A stretch of 64,000 bases of DNA from Tubulanus polymorphus (lineage: Eukaryota > Nemertea > Palaeonemertea > Tubulaniformes > Tubulanidae): contig NC_134034.1 of assembly GCF_964204645.1 (NCBI RefSeq), positions 4,498,072 to 4,562,071 of the forward strand, given 5' to 3'. Shown here in pieces: positions 34,610 to 46,234 of this stretch (positions are counted from its first letter, which is position 1; every line of letters starts with the position of its first letter). Both the position numbers and the translations under genes were made by a program. The notes under the pieces are model-generated. The model was not told the origin of the DNA. It searched no databases and worked only from the letters and a program-made list of their open reading frames with translations.

Positions 34610-35200
34610 ACTATCGGCAGAGGCTTAAAGAAAAGTCTCCTGAAAGACACGAATCGTATCTCACATCTGATGCTGCACGGTAACGCAGGGAATATGTATC
34701 TATCGCTAATAGAAATGAAGAGGAAAAACAACAGCAGAAACAAAGGTGGGCAAGAATAAAATAGAGACAACGAAGCACAGGTATTGACAAAAATGAGCCA
34801 CCAGCCAAGAAACTTAAAGAAATTTCAAAAGAAGAGAGTACTTCAAAATCAAAAAAGCTTAATCAAGAAAAAATAAATCACACCAAAAAAGAAATGTGAA
34901 AAAGTAAAAGAAACACAAAGAAAAAGATCCGCAATGAAAAGTTTGCCAAATGATGCAGCAACAAAATTCAGCAACAAAAGCAGTTACTCAATCACGCGCA
35001 GTCATTAGAAATCTAAAGGAACTTTATGAGTTCTGCTACCGTGAGCTATCAAAAGTTGGAAACATCGAGTTCAAATCTGCTGCGGAGAAGTATTTACAAC
35101 AAATCTGCTACAGAGAAGTATTTACAGTCGAAGCAAAAGTTTTTTTTACGTTGAAAAGATCCGAAGAAACCTCACGGTCCCATTGCAAACTATAAAATGA
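34610..35200 (+). pseudogene. Degenerate Lys/Arg/Glu-rich coding remnant
   Basis: Conceptual translation across several stops gives a charged stretch (RNEEEKQQQKQRW, KKLKEISKEESTSKSKK) recalling basic, coiled-coil-forming proteins common in marine invertebrate transposons. ACAACAAATCTGC followed by (A/G)GAGAAGTATTTACA recurs as a short local duplication near 35,080-35,125. No family can be named. Confidence 0.25.
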
Positions 35201-35480
35201 ACTTTGGCCATTCACTACGTGCAAGTTGTTGGTAGTGGACACATACGAACGCGTGTTGAGAATGGGCAGACCATCAATAACTCTACTTCCACTGGGTGCA
35301 TTGGAAAAATTAAAGAAGCTTATTTAGATAGGTGCTTTGCAATTTACTCGGTATATTATATATTCCCTTCTTTAGACGAGTAGATACAAAATATACGTGT
35401 ATGATGGTAACGGGAAAAATCCCACAATAATGAAGCCAATATTGAAAAATTCTATATCAAAATGATTATATTTGAGGAGC
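35201..35480. other. Non-coding stretch
   Basis: No gene or repeat recognised. Confidence 0.4.
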
Positions 35481-35514
35481 GACGTTTCGGCTAACAATTG
35501 TTAGCCATCATCAG
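35481..35514 (-). ncRNA. Hammerhead-ribozyme-like motif, Penelope-element type
   Basis: On the minus strand the core CTGATGA is followed by a hairpin whose arms GGCTAAC and GTTAGCC pair perfectly (7 bp, loop AATT), then GAAACGTC. That is the conserved order of a type I hammerhead with the very short ACGT stem III seen in Penelope-like elements, which can act as dimers. Weak points: one extra U before stem II, and only about two base pairs are visible for stem I. It may be a decayed ribozyme from a Penelope terminus. Confidence 0.45.
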
Positions 35515-38503
35515 GCGTACCGAAACACTACGGAAGAAAACAAAGAAGGCAAACGACTGTAACAGTACTATAATCCGGTTCCTGAATTTCGCTGAAAAAG
35601 CTGAGACATTGAAACGCTGAATTTCAGGGAATGCCCGAAAAACGCTGAAATTTCAGGGAATTCCCTAAAAACGCAGAAATCGTGCTAGGAACCGACGATA
35701 CACGTTTTGAAAATTTTTCCGGGCCCGGTGTCTGCTGCCGAGTCTTAAACCGTGGTTGAGTTTTTACCGAATTTTCGGGTTATAGAGATATGCCTACAAG
35801 GTTGTCGTCTACGGCTCCGTTCAAGATTTTCAACTGGCATCAGACCACAATTAATAGCTTAGTAGCTCGAAGATGCGTAGGGCCGGACCGGACCCCAAAA
35901 ATAGTAGCTAGAGTGAAGAAGAGGTCCCCCATAAATGTTGCTACAATATCGGTAAATGGGATAGGTAACGAATTTCGGTTATATGAATGAAATCCAGCCG
36001 ACAATTCGGCTCGGATGTACTGGCAAAAATGTACTGGGATACCCCTCCTTTCTAAAGGTTCGATTATTTCAAAAGTAAGGTTGGGTATGTGGAGCAAAAA
36101 GCACTTCAATGCGTCGCTAAGATGCTGGCCTATGCCACAAGCAGAATTTCCTCTGAATTTACGCGCTTATATATGAACTAAACTCTCGAATTTCTTATTT
36201 TTTACTTTAAAGGATATAGAAGATTTTGGAAAAGTGGTCTGAGCTCAACTTTTGATTGATTGATGGAGGACCTCATTTCCTTGACAAGAGCCGGAATATT
36301 CAGTTGAATCAGGAGGAACAATAATTGTTCAGGACACACTGTATAACATGATTCTTACAAGCCAAAAATTAGTTCATCAATGTACATCAGTTCCAAAAAC
36401 TACCATCATGCTTCCCCCAAATGGAAAATTAAATAAATAATATTTGTCTTTATCTAATTACATTTCATTTGTCTGTGCATCATGATATAAATTGTTGTTG
36501 TTGTTGCATGTACCCGTGTGAGCTAACAATGAAGTTTTCACTTCATTTGAATAAATTCTCAATACAAAACTACAGTAATTCTAATTCTCAATAGTTTTTC
36601 TTATTGTTTGGTAATTCCTCGCAACTTCTCATTTCCATGTTTCATACAAGAATTAGTTGAACGAAAGAACAGTTAGGCTGAACCTGACAACCCATAATAA
36701 GTGCTAGCATCGAAATTTGATTATTTCGATTTCATTTTCGGTGTCATTGAAATTCGTAAATAAGGCCACACCAAAAAAACCTATTTCTCGGGCTCGACCG
36801 ACCCGCTATTTCCCCAATTCAAATAATCATTTTCAGAATAAAATATAATTTCCTATCGACCCTTTTTCAAAATTTTGGGTGAAACGACTTTTTACAATAT
36901 TATACATGCGGCTGACCGACTACCAAACTCTACATTCTTGTTAATATTTATTTCTATTCAATCAAATCATGATGTCGGCACTAAGATCATCATCAAAAAA
37001 TATTTTATTACTTCGGATTTAACAATTTGATTCTGGAAATGGTGCAGCCATACTCAGACAACTTTGCTAATCGGACATGATGGAGACCTTGTATTGTAAA
37101 ATTCTTTTTTTCAATTTTTTTTCTGTATAAAAAAAAACAAATTCCATATCTACATACCCATTTTGGTGATTGCCCCGCCAGGGAAACAGGATTTTTTTTC
37201 GGTTTGGACTAAAGGTTCAACTGTCATTGTACTTAGCATAGCTTAGATTGGATTTCATATTTCTTCATTTTCTACAAGGAGTCTCAAAGGGTCGTCCCCA
37301 GGTAGAGGTCAAAACTTGGTTTACTTTCTCAACTTGCTGGAGACTACCATCTGCATTCATGCCACGATTTGTCTGGCCTATGAGAGTCGAACAACATTTT
37401 CCCATACACAGGCTTGGCTTTAGTGTAGATAAGGCTAGACACTGCACAATGTGGATTAACTGGAACTCGAAACACTCAAAATAAAACGAGCCATAAAGAA
37501 AGATCCAATAATTTAACGTTTATCTAACTATATTAATTTACAGCTTAAAATATACAATATACATTCTGCAAAATTTCACAAAAGATATCAGTTCTACATT
37601 TTATCAGAATCAAGCGTTAAAGCCACATATTCGCTTAGCTTGGGTTTGAATTCTGGTTCCATAGCCTCGTATTCTTTTACAATCCCCTTGGTTACCTCGG
37701 AATATCGCTTAACTTTAAAAGACTAAAAATTGAGTCCCAGGAAAACCAAGTAAAGTGGGGTATACTGTACGTCCGCTGTTGGCTTATTTTTCTCTGGTTG
37801 AATCAGATTATTACTGAAATAGCGTTTGAATAGCCATTTTATTTTTATTTTATCTTTATTGTGTCGTTTAGCTATCCTGCTGCAAATTTCACAGTTGAAG
37901 TTCACTGGTGGCATCTGATTGCATGAAAATATAATCACTGCTACAAGAAGTCTTTTCTCAGTATCTGTATGTCCATCTAAGCAAATCAACTTGGTCTATG
38001 ATTCCTCCTTTTATAGTCTGAAAATAAGAATTGATACATTTTTCTAAGAGATGGTATGTCAAAGAAACTTGATAATTATCTCACCACAGCAACTGAATGA
38101 TTCGCAACTGTTAAATTTATTCCATGCGCACGATAAATCAAAAAGAAATTCAGTGAGATCCCTTTTGTCCAAAAGCCGCATCATCATTATAACTAGCTAT
38201 CAAATATAACTTACCTCCAGTCTCAAACAGAGTATACCACAGTTGCCCATAATCGTACGTGACCTGTTGACAAAAGAAAAGTGGCTATCATAATCATATT
38301 TTATATACATTTGAAATGTCCAAATAAGATTTGTTCGTCTTGAAGAATTAAACCACATTCTTGGAATATTCAACATAGTGTGATGGGTCTGTGAAATGAA
38401 AACAGAACCAAACCCAACATGTGGGATACGTTCCTACACCCTTGCCCCATTTATTACCCAACGTATTAGGTCCGAATCAAATATGAAATAGGTTATCAAG
38501 TTC
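35515..38503. other. Long non-coding stretch left of the Polinton
   Basis: No gene supported. A Penelope-like remnant may extend from the ribozyme motif. Short words CTGAAATTTCAGGGAAT repeat near 35,600-35,670. Poly-A/T tracts lie at 37,100-37,200. Confidence 0.5.
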
Positions 38504-38509
38504 ATTGCT
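38504..38509 (+). other. Left target-site duplication of Polinton (ATTGCT)
   Basis: ATTGCT directly precedes the left terminus and is repeated exactly at 60449-60454. A 6-bp duplication is the Polinton/Maverick norm. Confidence 0.92.
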
Positions 38510-38999
38510 AGTAATAGGGGTAATGGGCTTTCAGGCCAAAGGTCGAAGGGTCGAGCTCATTAAAAAACAAAACATTAAAAGTAATTTAAAACTATAATAT
38601 ATTTTCATAACCGTGTGCATTTTATATTATAACTAAATATTCATTCTAAGATATCAATAATTTAAATTTTAAAAGCATATTGTATTAAATCAATTGGTCG
38701 CTCCACTTCGCTACCGCTCCGCTCCGCGACCAATTGATTTATTTACAATACACAAATTCATATAATCAAATATATTTTAATAATAATTATTATTCTATTA
38801 TTCAACTGAAATGCACACGGTTATGAAAATATATTATAGTTTTAAATTACTTTTAATATTTGTTTTTAATGAACTCGACCATTCAACCTTTAACCTGAAA
38901 GCCTATTACCCCTATTACTCTTAAAATAATCATACATGAATACATGTATTCATTATACATGAATAACATTTAAATTGACAGATTATTCAATATAAAAGT
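38510..38999 (+). repeat. Left terminal inverted repeat of Polinton, internally palindromic
   Basis: It matches the right end (59981-60448) as an inverse complement, apart from an extra 22 bp near 38,935. The outer 410 bp is itself an inverted repeat: arm 38510-38622 pairs with 38809-38919, so the terminal word AGTAATAGGGGTAAT recurs inverted at 38905-38919. In the centre a 15-bp stem (38687-38701 with 38726-38740, AAATCAATTGGTCGC) holds a GC-rich 24-nt loop. Confidence 0.92.
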
Positions 39000-39014
39000 A
39001 TATATTTACAACAT

Positions 39015-39146
39015 TATTTCAATATTTATATTTGTATGAGTTAGATTTTTAAACATTAAAAGTGTTAGTAAAGTGTGATTGAAATAATACATGATATAAA
39101 TCATTGAACTTCTAAAATCAATTTTAATAAAAAATTTAGTATTAAA
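39015..39146 (+). promoter_or_regulatory. Upstream regulatory block and early-type start module of polymerase gene
   Basis: About 75 bp (39015-39089, ATTTCAATATTTATATTTG and onward) is nearly identical to 56228-56300 upstream of the HNH gene. It is followed by a TTTTAATAAAAAATTTAG block and ATTAAAATG. Sharing by two replication/nuclease genes suggests a common promoter or enhancer. Confidence 0.65.
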
Positions 39147-42100
39147 ATGGAAGCAAATAAGTACTACTGCCCAACATGTAATATCAATATAGATAAATCC
39201 CAAAAAGCAAGACACAATAAAACTAAAACACATTTAGAGAATAAATTGAAACTAGAATATAAAGATGATATATTAGAAACTAAATTAGATGAATTAAAGA
39301 ATGAAAAAGAAACATACAAATGTGATACATGTAATCAATCATTCAGTGATAAAAGATATTATAAAGAACATTTAAAATCTAAAAGTCATATTAGAAATAA
39401 GAATAATGATATTTTAGGTGAAGATTATTTTTATAAAGATAATAATAAGAAACAGAAGACAATTAAAAGCATAAAAAATAAATTAAACATGGATGGATGT
39501 AAGAAATTATATTAATTCATTGGATAATAAAAAAAGATATAGAGATAACCGAAGCATTTAAAAGTGATATTGGCCCAGCAGCTATCGAGTTTAAATTTCA
39601 TAAAGGTAAAACATTAGAAGAAAATAAAAAACATTTAGAAAATATGAAAGAAATAATAAAAATAATAACTGATGTTGAATATCCTAAAATTAGTATATCA
39701 GTTAAAGTAAAGTTTATAAAATCTGAAGATAAACCAATATACGATATAAATTCTCATTCACAACATATTATATATAAACAACACATAGATGATAAATTAG
39801 ATAAATGTTATAATGAAGTAAAAACTAAAATAGAAGAGAAATATTTTGAAGGATCTGGTTTAATATTTGATGAAATAATATTTATGACTTTACATGTTTA
39901 TAACACAAAATATAATAAGTTAACTAAATCAAAACCAATCGATGAAAATAATGTATCATATTATAAAGAACCAGATATTGAAGCATCGAGCTATATTAAA
40001 CTACCATTTAAAACTAATGCTGTAATAAATGTACAAAATGAAGATGATAAATGTTTTCTATGGACAATTATAAGTTGTTTACACCCAGTTGAAGATTATA
40101 ATAAACATACTTATAGATTAACAAATTATAAACAATTTGAAAATAATTATAAGATAGATAAGTATCCTGTTCTAATTAAAAACATCCCAAAAATAGAAAG
40201 AGATAATAATATAAAGATAAATGTATTTGATTTAATCAAATTGCCAAATACAAAAGGTAACAACATAAAACATTATACATTAGAACCTTTATATCTATCA
40301 AAAGATTATGATTCAAAAGATGTTATAGATATACTATATTATGAGAATCATTATATGTGGATTAAACAAATCGATTTATTTTTTAAATCAGAAAGTGATC
40401 ACCATAAAATATATCTTTGTAGAAAATGTTTACATAGATTCAGTAATGAAAGTACATTATTAAATCATAAACAATTATGTGAAAATCATGATTATTGTAA
40501 ATTAGTTTTACCAAATGAAAAGGATAACATATTAGAATTCAAAAAATATGATTACAAAAATAAAGTTCCATTTGTTATATGTGGAGATTTTGAATCATTA
40601 AATAAAGAATTAACTGATCAAGATAGAAAAGAAATATATTATAAAAGAAAGAAATTAAATTCTAATGAAAATGATTTTTCAGATGAACCACCAATAACAA
40701 ATACTATTAAAAAGATTCATCAATCAGCTGCAGCTTTCGGGTTATATATAAAATCTGATTATCCAGAACTAATTGAAAGTGAATATTATGATTATAGAAA
40801 TGAAAATGTTATCAATCATTTTTGTGACTTATTAATTGAATATGAAATAAGATTTAGTAAATTATTGAATACAAATATAGAAATTATAATGACAGAAGAA
40901 GATAAAGAAGAATTTGCATTTGCAGATAAATGTTATTATTGTGAAAAGATATTTAATTATAAAGATAAAAAAGTAAGAGACCATGATCATTTGAATGGAA
41001 AGTTTAGAGGCGCTGCGCATGAGAATTGTAATTTACAAGCTAAGAAAATTAATTTTGTACCAGTTATATTTCATAATCTATCAGGATATGATGCACATTT
41101 ATTCATCAAACAGTTATGCCATAAAATAGAAGAAATTAATAATGAAATAGAAAGATTAAATTCAAATAGATCAAAAGATAAAATACCAACTTATAAATTT
41201 AGAATGTTAGCTAAAACATCTGAGAATTATATATCATTCCAATTTGGGTGTTTAAGATTTATAGATTCTTATAGATTTTTAAATAGTTCATTATATAACT
41301 TATCAAAATCATTAGTTGATGAATTAAAATTATTAAAACAACATTACCCAAATAATGATGATTTTCAATTAATGAGATATAAAGGAGCAATTCCATATCC
41401 ATTTTATAAATCACAATGATTTCAATATAACTGAATTATTGAAAGAACAATTCTATGATGAATTAAAAAATGAATATGTTAAAGATGAAGTATATAATAG
41501 AACATTGAATATTTGGAATCATTTCAAAATAGAAAATCATGGACAATTAGTAGATTTATATCTAAAATCAGATGTATTATTATTAACCGATATATTCGAA
41601 AGGTTTAGAGATGTAAACCTAAATATTTTAACATTGATCCTTGTCATTGTTATTCTAGTCCAGGTTTAACATAGGATTGTGGATTAAAATTTACAGATAT
41701 AAAAATGGATTTGTTAACAAATATAGATCAATTATTATTATTTGAAAAATCTATAAGAGGAGGAGTTTCAGGTGTATTAGGGGATAGATATTTCAATGTA
41801 AATGATAACCCTGGATATAAGTTATTATATATAGATGCAAATAATTTGTATGGTTGGGCAATGATGGAACCACTACCTTATGGAGTATTTGAAATAAGTG
41901 AAGTTTTACAGAATGAGAATAATGATAAATTTGATTGGAAGAAAAGAATTCTAGATATTGCAGATGATTCAGATACTGGTTACTTCTTTGTTGTAGATTT
42001 AGAATATCCTGATGATGAAAAATTTAAATCTAGAAATCTAGCTCACTGTCCCGAACATAAAACTCTAACTCATGAAGAATTATCAAATTACCAAAAAAGA

Positions 42101-43170
42101 ATTAAACCTGAAAATCATATCCATACAGAAAAGTTAATGGTAACTCAAGAAGATAAATATAATTATGAAGTAAATTATAGAATGTTAAAGTTTTATCTAA
42201 AACAAGGAATGATCCTAAAAAAAGTACATAGATATATTTCATTTAGTCAATCTAAGTGGTTAGAAAAATATATAGATTTTAACACCAAACAGAGAACTGA
42301 AGCTAAAACTGATTTCGAGAAAGATTTCTTCAAGTTAATGAATAATGCATTCTATGGTAAGACTTGTGAAAATATTACAAATAGAAATGATATTGAGTTA
42401 GTTAGTAATGGTAAAAGAATTAGACATTTGCAAACATATCCTAAGTTCATTGGTAACAGAATATTTGATGAAAATTTAGCTGCAGTTAAAATGAGAAGAA
42501 CATCAATGAAATTTAATAAACCAATCTATGTTGGCGCTTCAGTTTTAGAATTATCAAAATTACTAATGTATGAATTCTATTATAATGTATTACAACCACT
42601 TTTTGGAGAAAAACATATAGAAATATTATATTTTGATACCGATTCTTACATATTTAAGATAAAAACTGATAACATAACAGATGATTTAAAAACATTAAAA
42701 CATCATTTTGATTTCAGTAACTATCCTAAAAATCATTGTTTAGCAATGATAATAAAAAAGTTCCCGGTAAATTCAATGATGAATTGGGTGGTGCAGAAAT
42801 GATAGAGTTCATAGGTATTAGATCTAAAATGTATTCATATAAAACTAAAGAACGTGAAGCTAAAAAGTTAAAAGGAATGACCAAAAGTGTAGTAGAAAAG
42901 AATATTCATTTCAAAGATTACATCAATTGTATATTCAATGAAGAAGTTAGAAAACATAAGATGAGATGTTTAAGATCTGAAGATCATGAAATGTTTATTG
43001 AAGAAAAGATTATTGAAAAGATTAGTCTAAACCCATTTGATGATAAAAGATATATTTTAGATGATGGAATTCATACAGTTGCTTATGGTTGCAATTTAGA
43101 TGAATACTTAAAATTTAAAAGAGAAGAAACAAAAGAGAACGAGATAATGAAAAGAATTCTAACGTGTTAA
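39147..43170 (+). pseudogene. Polinton DNA polymerase B with N-terminal zinc fingers, broken
   Basis: Two C2H2-like fingers (YYCPTCNINIDKSQKARH; YKCDTCNQSFSDKRYYKEH) are followed by the Polinton-specific N-terminal region (FLWTIISCLHPVEDYNKH, YLCRKCLHRFSNESTLLNH), the exonuclease acid motif CGDFESL (40583) and a zinc/HNH-like insert (CYYCEKIF, VRDHDHLNGKFRGAAH, FHNLSGYDAHLF). Polymerase motifs A (YIDANNLYGW, 41827), B (KLMNNAFYGK, 42332) and C (YFDTDSYIF, 42627) are all intact. This family replicates the element by protein priming. Lesions: frame changes at about 39,495-39,550, 41,415, 41,615 and 42,740, and a TAG at 41672-41674 where relatives have Trp. Length (about 1,340 codons) fits the family. 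Confidence 0.93.
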
Positions 43171-43175
43171 TCAAA

Positions 43176-43199
43176 TTTTAATAAAAATATGTATTATAA
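43176..43199 (+). promoter_or_regulatory. Early-type start module
   Basis: TTTTAATAAAAATATG then TATTATAA immediately precedes the ATG at 43200. It is nearly the same as the blocks before 39147, 55049 and 56374. Confidence 0.6.
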
Positions 43200-43553
43200 A
43201 TGGAGAGTAAACAAACACACAGTGAGAACAACAAATCATTTCTAGATAGAATAAAAGATACTACAAATGTAAAATCTGTAGATTATAAATTCAAAAAGTG
43301 AACAGAATTAACAATTCATAAGAAATATCTAATTACAAATATCGATACAGTTACTAATAACTATGGAGATAAATTAGTTATACACTTAGAATATGAAGGA
43401 TTAAAAGGAAATACATATAAATTCAGAACATATTTACCAGATAGATTTCATAGATTATCAAGTGAAGATTTAGAAGAATTATGTTCTGGAGATTTCTATT
43501 TCGTATACAAAGGTAAGAATGAAAAAGGTCACCATGAAATAGATTTCGAATAA
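43200..43553 (+). pseudogene. Small Polinton protein, 117 codons with in-frame TGA
   Basis: One reading frame runs from an ATG to TAA at 43551, interrupted only by TGA at 43299-43301. The product is mixed charged at the start (MESKQTHSENNKSFLDRIKD) and then alternates short beta-like stretches (YLITNIDTV, KLVIHLEYEG, YKFRTYLP, DFYFVYKG). An OB-fold or other small beta-barrel is possible, for example an ssDNA-binding protein beside the polymerase, but that is speculation. Its early-type module and position suggest a replication role. Confidence 0.55.
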
Positions 43554-43567
43554 AATATGTAAAATAA

Positions 43568-44325
43568 ATGGTGGAATTAAAAGAATACAGAATATTTGTT
43601 GATTCAAGAAAACTTACAAATTATAAATCTCATAATTTACTAGTACAATTAGATAGAGAATTCAAGAATTGTGTAGATTTAAAATTAGTTAATATAAGTT
43701 TATGTAATTCTTTTTACAATATATCGAATAAAACTATTGAAGATAATACTTAATTCATATTAGAAATGTAAATAAATGGTTTAATCTAATTTTAAAACCA
43801 GGATTATATAATTTAGAAACATTAGCTCAAGAAATTAATAGAAGAGCACGGTTGAAAATTAGAAGAGAAGATAAATTTTTAATTAGATTTATAAAAAGTT
43901 ATAAAAAGTACAAATAAATTAAAATAAAGTTACATGATGAAAGTCAACATGCATTTATGGTAAAAAAACCTAAAGCTAAACTGTTAGGAATTGTACCAGA
44001 TACTGTTACAGGAAACGTAGATGGTAATTCAAATATAATACCTTACACACACTTTTATATTTATTGCAATTTAATCGAGCCTACAAAAACATTCGAAGCA
44101 ACTAAAGATGCAATTTGTAATTCTAGTATATTAAATATTTTACCATCAAAAAATGTTAAACAATTTGGAACTCAAATAAATTATAATTTAACAGAATGTG
44201 ATTTCAAACCTTGTATTCCACATTTCAATAATTTTAAATTAGAAATAAGAAATCATAATGCTTATTTAATTGATTTGAATAACTTTCCAGTGATATATGA
44301 ATTAGTTATGAGATGTAAAGAGTAA
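43568..44325 (+). pseudogene. Minor capsid (penton)-like protein, broken
   Basis: The N-terminal segment (EYRIFVDSRKLTNYKSHNLL, VDLKLVNISLCNSFYNIS) and the following blocks (LILKPGLYNLETLAQEINR; KAKLLGIVPDTVTG) follow the pattern of Polinton penton-type single-jelly-roll proteins. In those, a valine-rich strand ending NSFYN and an LLG motif are typical. The C-terminus ends VIYELVMRCKE. A TAA at 43751-43753 and frame changes between 43,752 and 43,957 destroy it. Assignment is from remembered family pattern, not alignment. It sits upstream of the small structural genes. Confidence 0.6.
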
Positions 44326-44341
44326 TTTTTTCACTATATAA
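44326..44341 (+). promoter_or_regulatory. Late-type start module (T6, 10 nt, ATG)
   Basis: TTTTTTCACTATATAA runs straight into the ATG at 44342. Same design as six other gene starts in this element. Confidence 0.65.
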
Positions 44342-44698
44342 ATGAATATAACTGTTGGGCCGAGTATATGTTTTGGGTTTGATTTTAAACATGAGATAGA
44401 AATGAAATTTAACATTAATGATGTAATTACACATATCAAAAATATTGCATTTTCTAATGAAACAACATTTGAGTATGAAACAACAATAGATAAAGAAACT
44501 TTAAATGTAGAAAAGATTACTAATTTAATTAGAGAATCTTTAAGATTTTATGAATTAGATGAAGATTTTATCATCGATGATATTAAAAAAATAATCATTG
44601 AAATATATACAAATGAAACTAGTAATGAAATAAATGTTGAATTAATCGTAAATAAGTTAACTAAATATTTTGATGATAGTAATTTTTTTGATAAATAA
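44342..44698 (+). CDS. Uncharacterised Polinton protein, 118 aa, intact
   Basis: The frame is intact and preceded by a late-type start module. The start MNITVGPSICFGFDFKHEIE is followed by an acidic helical region (ITNLIRESLRFYELDEDFII, KIIIEIYTNETSNEINVELI) ending NFFDK. No membrane segment, Cys cluster or known motif is seen. The T-run of the next gene's start module lies inside its last codons. A structural or assembly role is inferred only from the module and position. Confidence 0.6.
   Translation: MNITVGPSICFGFDFKHEIEMKFNINDVITHIKNIAFSNETTFEYETTIDKETLNVEKITNLIRESLRFYELDEDFIIDDIKKIIIEIYTNETSNEINVELIVNKLTKYFDDSNFFDK
44683..44698 (+). promoter_or_regulatory. Late-type start module (T7, 9 nt, ATG)
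   Basis: TTTTTTTGATAAATAA precedes ATG at 44699. It is embedded in the end of the upstream coding region. Confidence 0.65.
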
Positions 44699-44920
44699 AT
44701 GAGTGATAATAAGTGGATAATAACTGGATAATATAATGGCGCATTACTATCAGTTGGAAGTTTTGGTTATTCAATGGTATTAAAAAAAGTATTTAAAATG
44801 GGAAGTGTTAATGTTGATAGATTTGATATAAATGATATTTTAAAATTAACGTTAGCAGTTACTTTATCTAATTAAACTATTGATTACTTAGAAAAACAAA
44901 AATATATTCCTCCTATATAA
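44699..44920 (+). pseudogene. Small hydrophobic Polinton protein, two in-frame TAA
   Basis: A single frame reads MSDNKWIITG, stop, then YNGALLSVGSFGYSMVLKKV (a membrane-like stretch), DRFDINDILKLTLAVTLSN, stop, TIDYLEKQKYIPPI. The continuity of frame and sense across both stops shows a recently decayed gene of about 73 codons. Small membrane-active virion proteins are common in this part of Polintons; the exact family is not named. Confidence 0.6.
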
Positions 44921-44932
44921 ATGCGTAATTAT

Positions 44933-44944
44933 TTTACTAAATAA
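44933..44944 (+). promoter_or_regulatory. Short late-type start module (T4, 8 nt, ATG)
   Basis: TTTTACTAAATAA precedes ATG at 44945. The T-run is shorter than elsewhere; the TAAATAAATG ending is the same. Confidence 0.5.
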
Positions 44945-45320
44945 ATGGCTTCTGCAGTTATAACTATTATAGGATCGGCAATTGTTAACGCTTTAGCATT
45001 TACTGGTGGTGGTTATTTATTTAAGCATATTGATAAAAATGGATCATAAACAGAACAAAAAAGACATAACTTAGCATTAGAGAAATACAATAAAGCAGCG
45101 GAAGAATATAGAGAAAAAAGACAAAACTATATGGATTATATTAACAAGGAATTATATGATCAGAAGATTTCACATAGAGATTTTCAATCAGTTGATGATG
45201 CAATGAGTTTATATAACGCAGTAACCAATAAAGAAAAATTACATCTATAAAAACCTAAATTATCAGATTATTATACCCCAAGTAAAGAACAACAGAAATA
45301 TGAAAATATAGCTGCAAAGC
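44945..45320 (+). pseudogene. Polinton membrane protein, 5' part of a gene split by an insertion
   Basis: A hydrophobic N-terminus (ASAVITIIGSAIVNALAFTG) is followed by a charged coiled-coil-like region (HNLALEKYNKAAEEYREKRQ, NKELYDQKISHRDFQSVDDA) and a LSDYYTPSKEQQKYE block, a layout recurring in Polintons. In-frame TAA codons fall after DKNGS (45047-45049) and after KLHL (45248-45250). The reading frame is then cut by foreign DNA at about 45,321. Its C-terminal membrane segment resumes at 50,893. Confidence 0.72.
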
Positions 45321-46234
45321 AGCGATGACGGGTTTTCTGTAAAGCCATTCAGAATGATGGGAATTATAGTAAATTGAAATATCGATACATAGAATAAAAT
45401 GCATTGACAGATTCGAACCTAATATGCAACCACTGTGTAAACGTCAAATATGATTCAGCTTTGAAACCGAACATACGTGGACGTACAATCACAAATATTA
45501 ATATATTTGACCAGGCACTTATTTTGGCATTCAAACATCATGATACTGTATTATCACCATCCTTAAAAATGGATCTGTCCTATTAAGAACTCATCTTAAG
45601 CACCTGCTGATAGATTGAGTGAATTCACAGATAAGAACGTATTATGATTTAGAATAGATTAGATTTAAGAAGTTAATGTTTTTATTGAAATATTTGAATA
45701 AATACATATATTGTAGTGTAGATTCAATCAATAAATTATGAATTGATTTGGTCTGGGTTTCCGGCTGATGTTGATTTTGGCTTTTATGGATTACAAAATC
45801 TACAGTGATAAACAATTGATACCTGCAACATGTGTGTAAATCAAACCTATTCCACTAGTTGCGTGTGTTTCCTAATAAACGGGAGAGTCACTCTTGATCT
45901 GAGTTATTAGAACTGGGGGTCCAGGGACACCATGCCCACTTGGGAAGTGGTTCCAAATGCTCAACAATCTAACAATTCAGGTATCAAAGGTATAACACAT
46001 CCCTTTTCAAAGAATACCCATCACAAATTGCAATGAGAAATGGCAAACTCAGAATTCGGGCCAAAATTGACATTTTTGGGCACTAAAAAAGGTCATAGGA
46101 CGGCCATCTTGAGTCCGTATCCCAATTTTATGCTGCAAAGTTATGCTGATGGGCCCAGGGGCATTCACATATATCCGAAAGATCAAGGTAATTGATCAAA
46201 GCATCTTCAAAATTTCCCTCAAAAAGTTCAAAAA

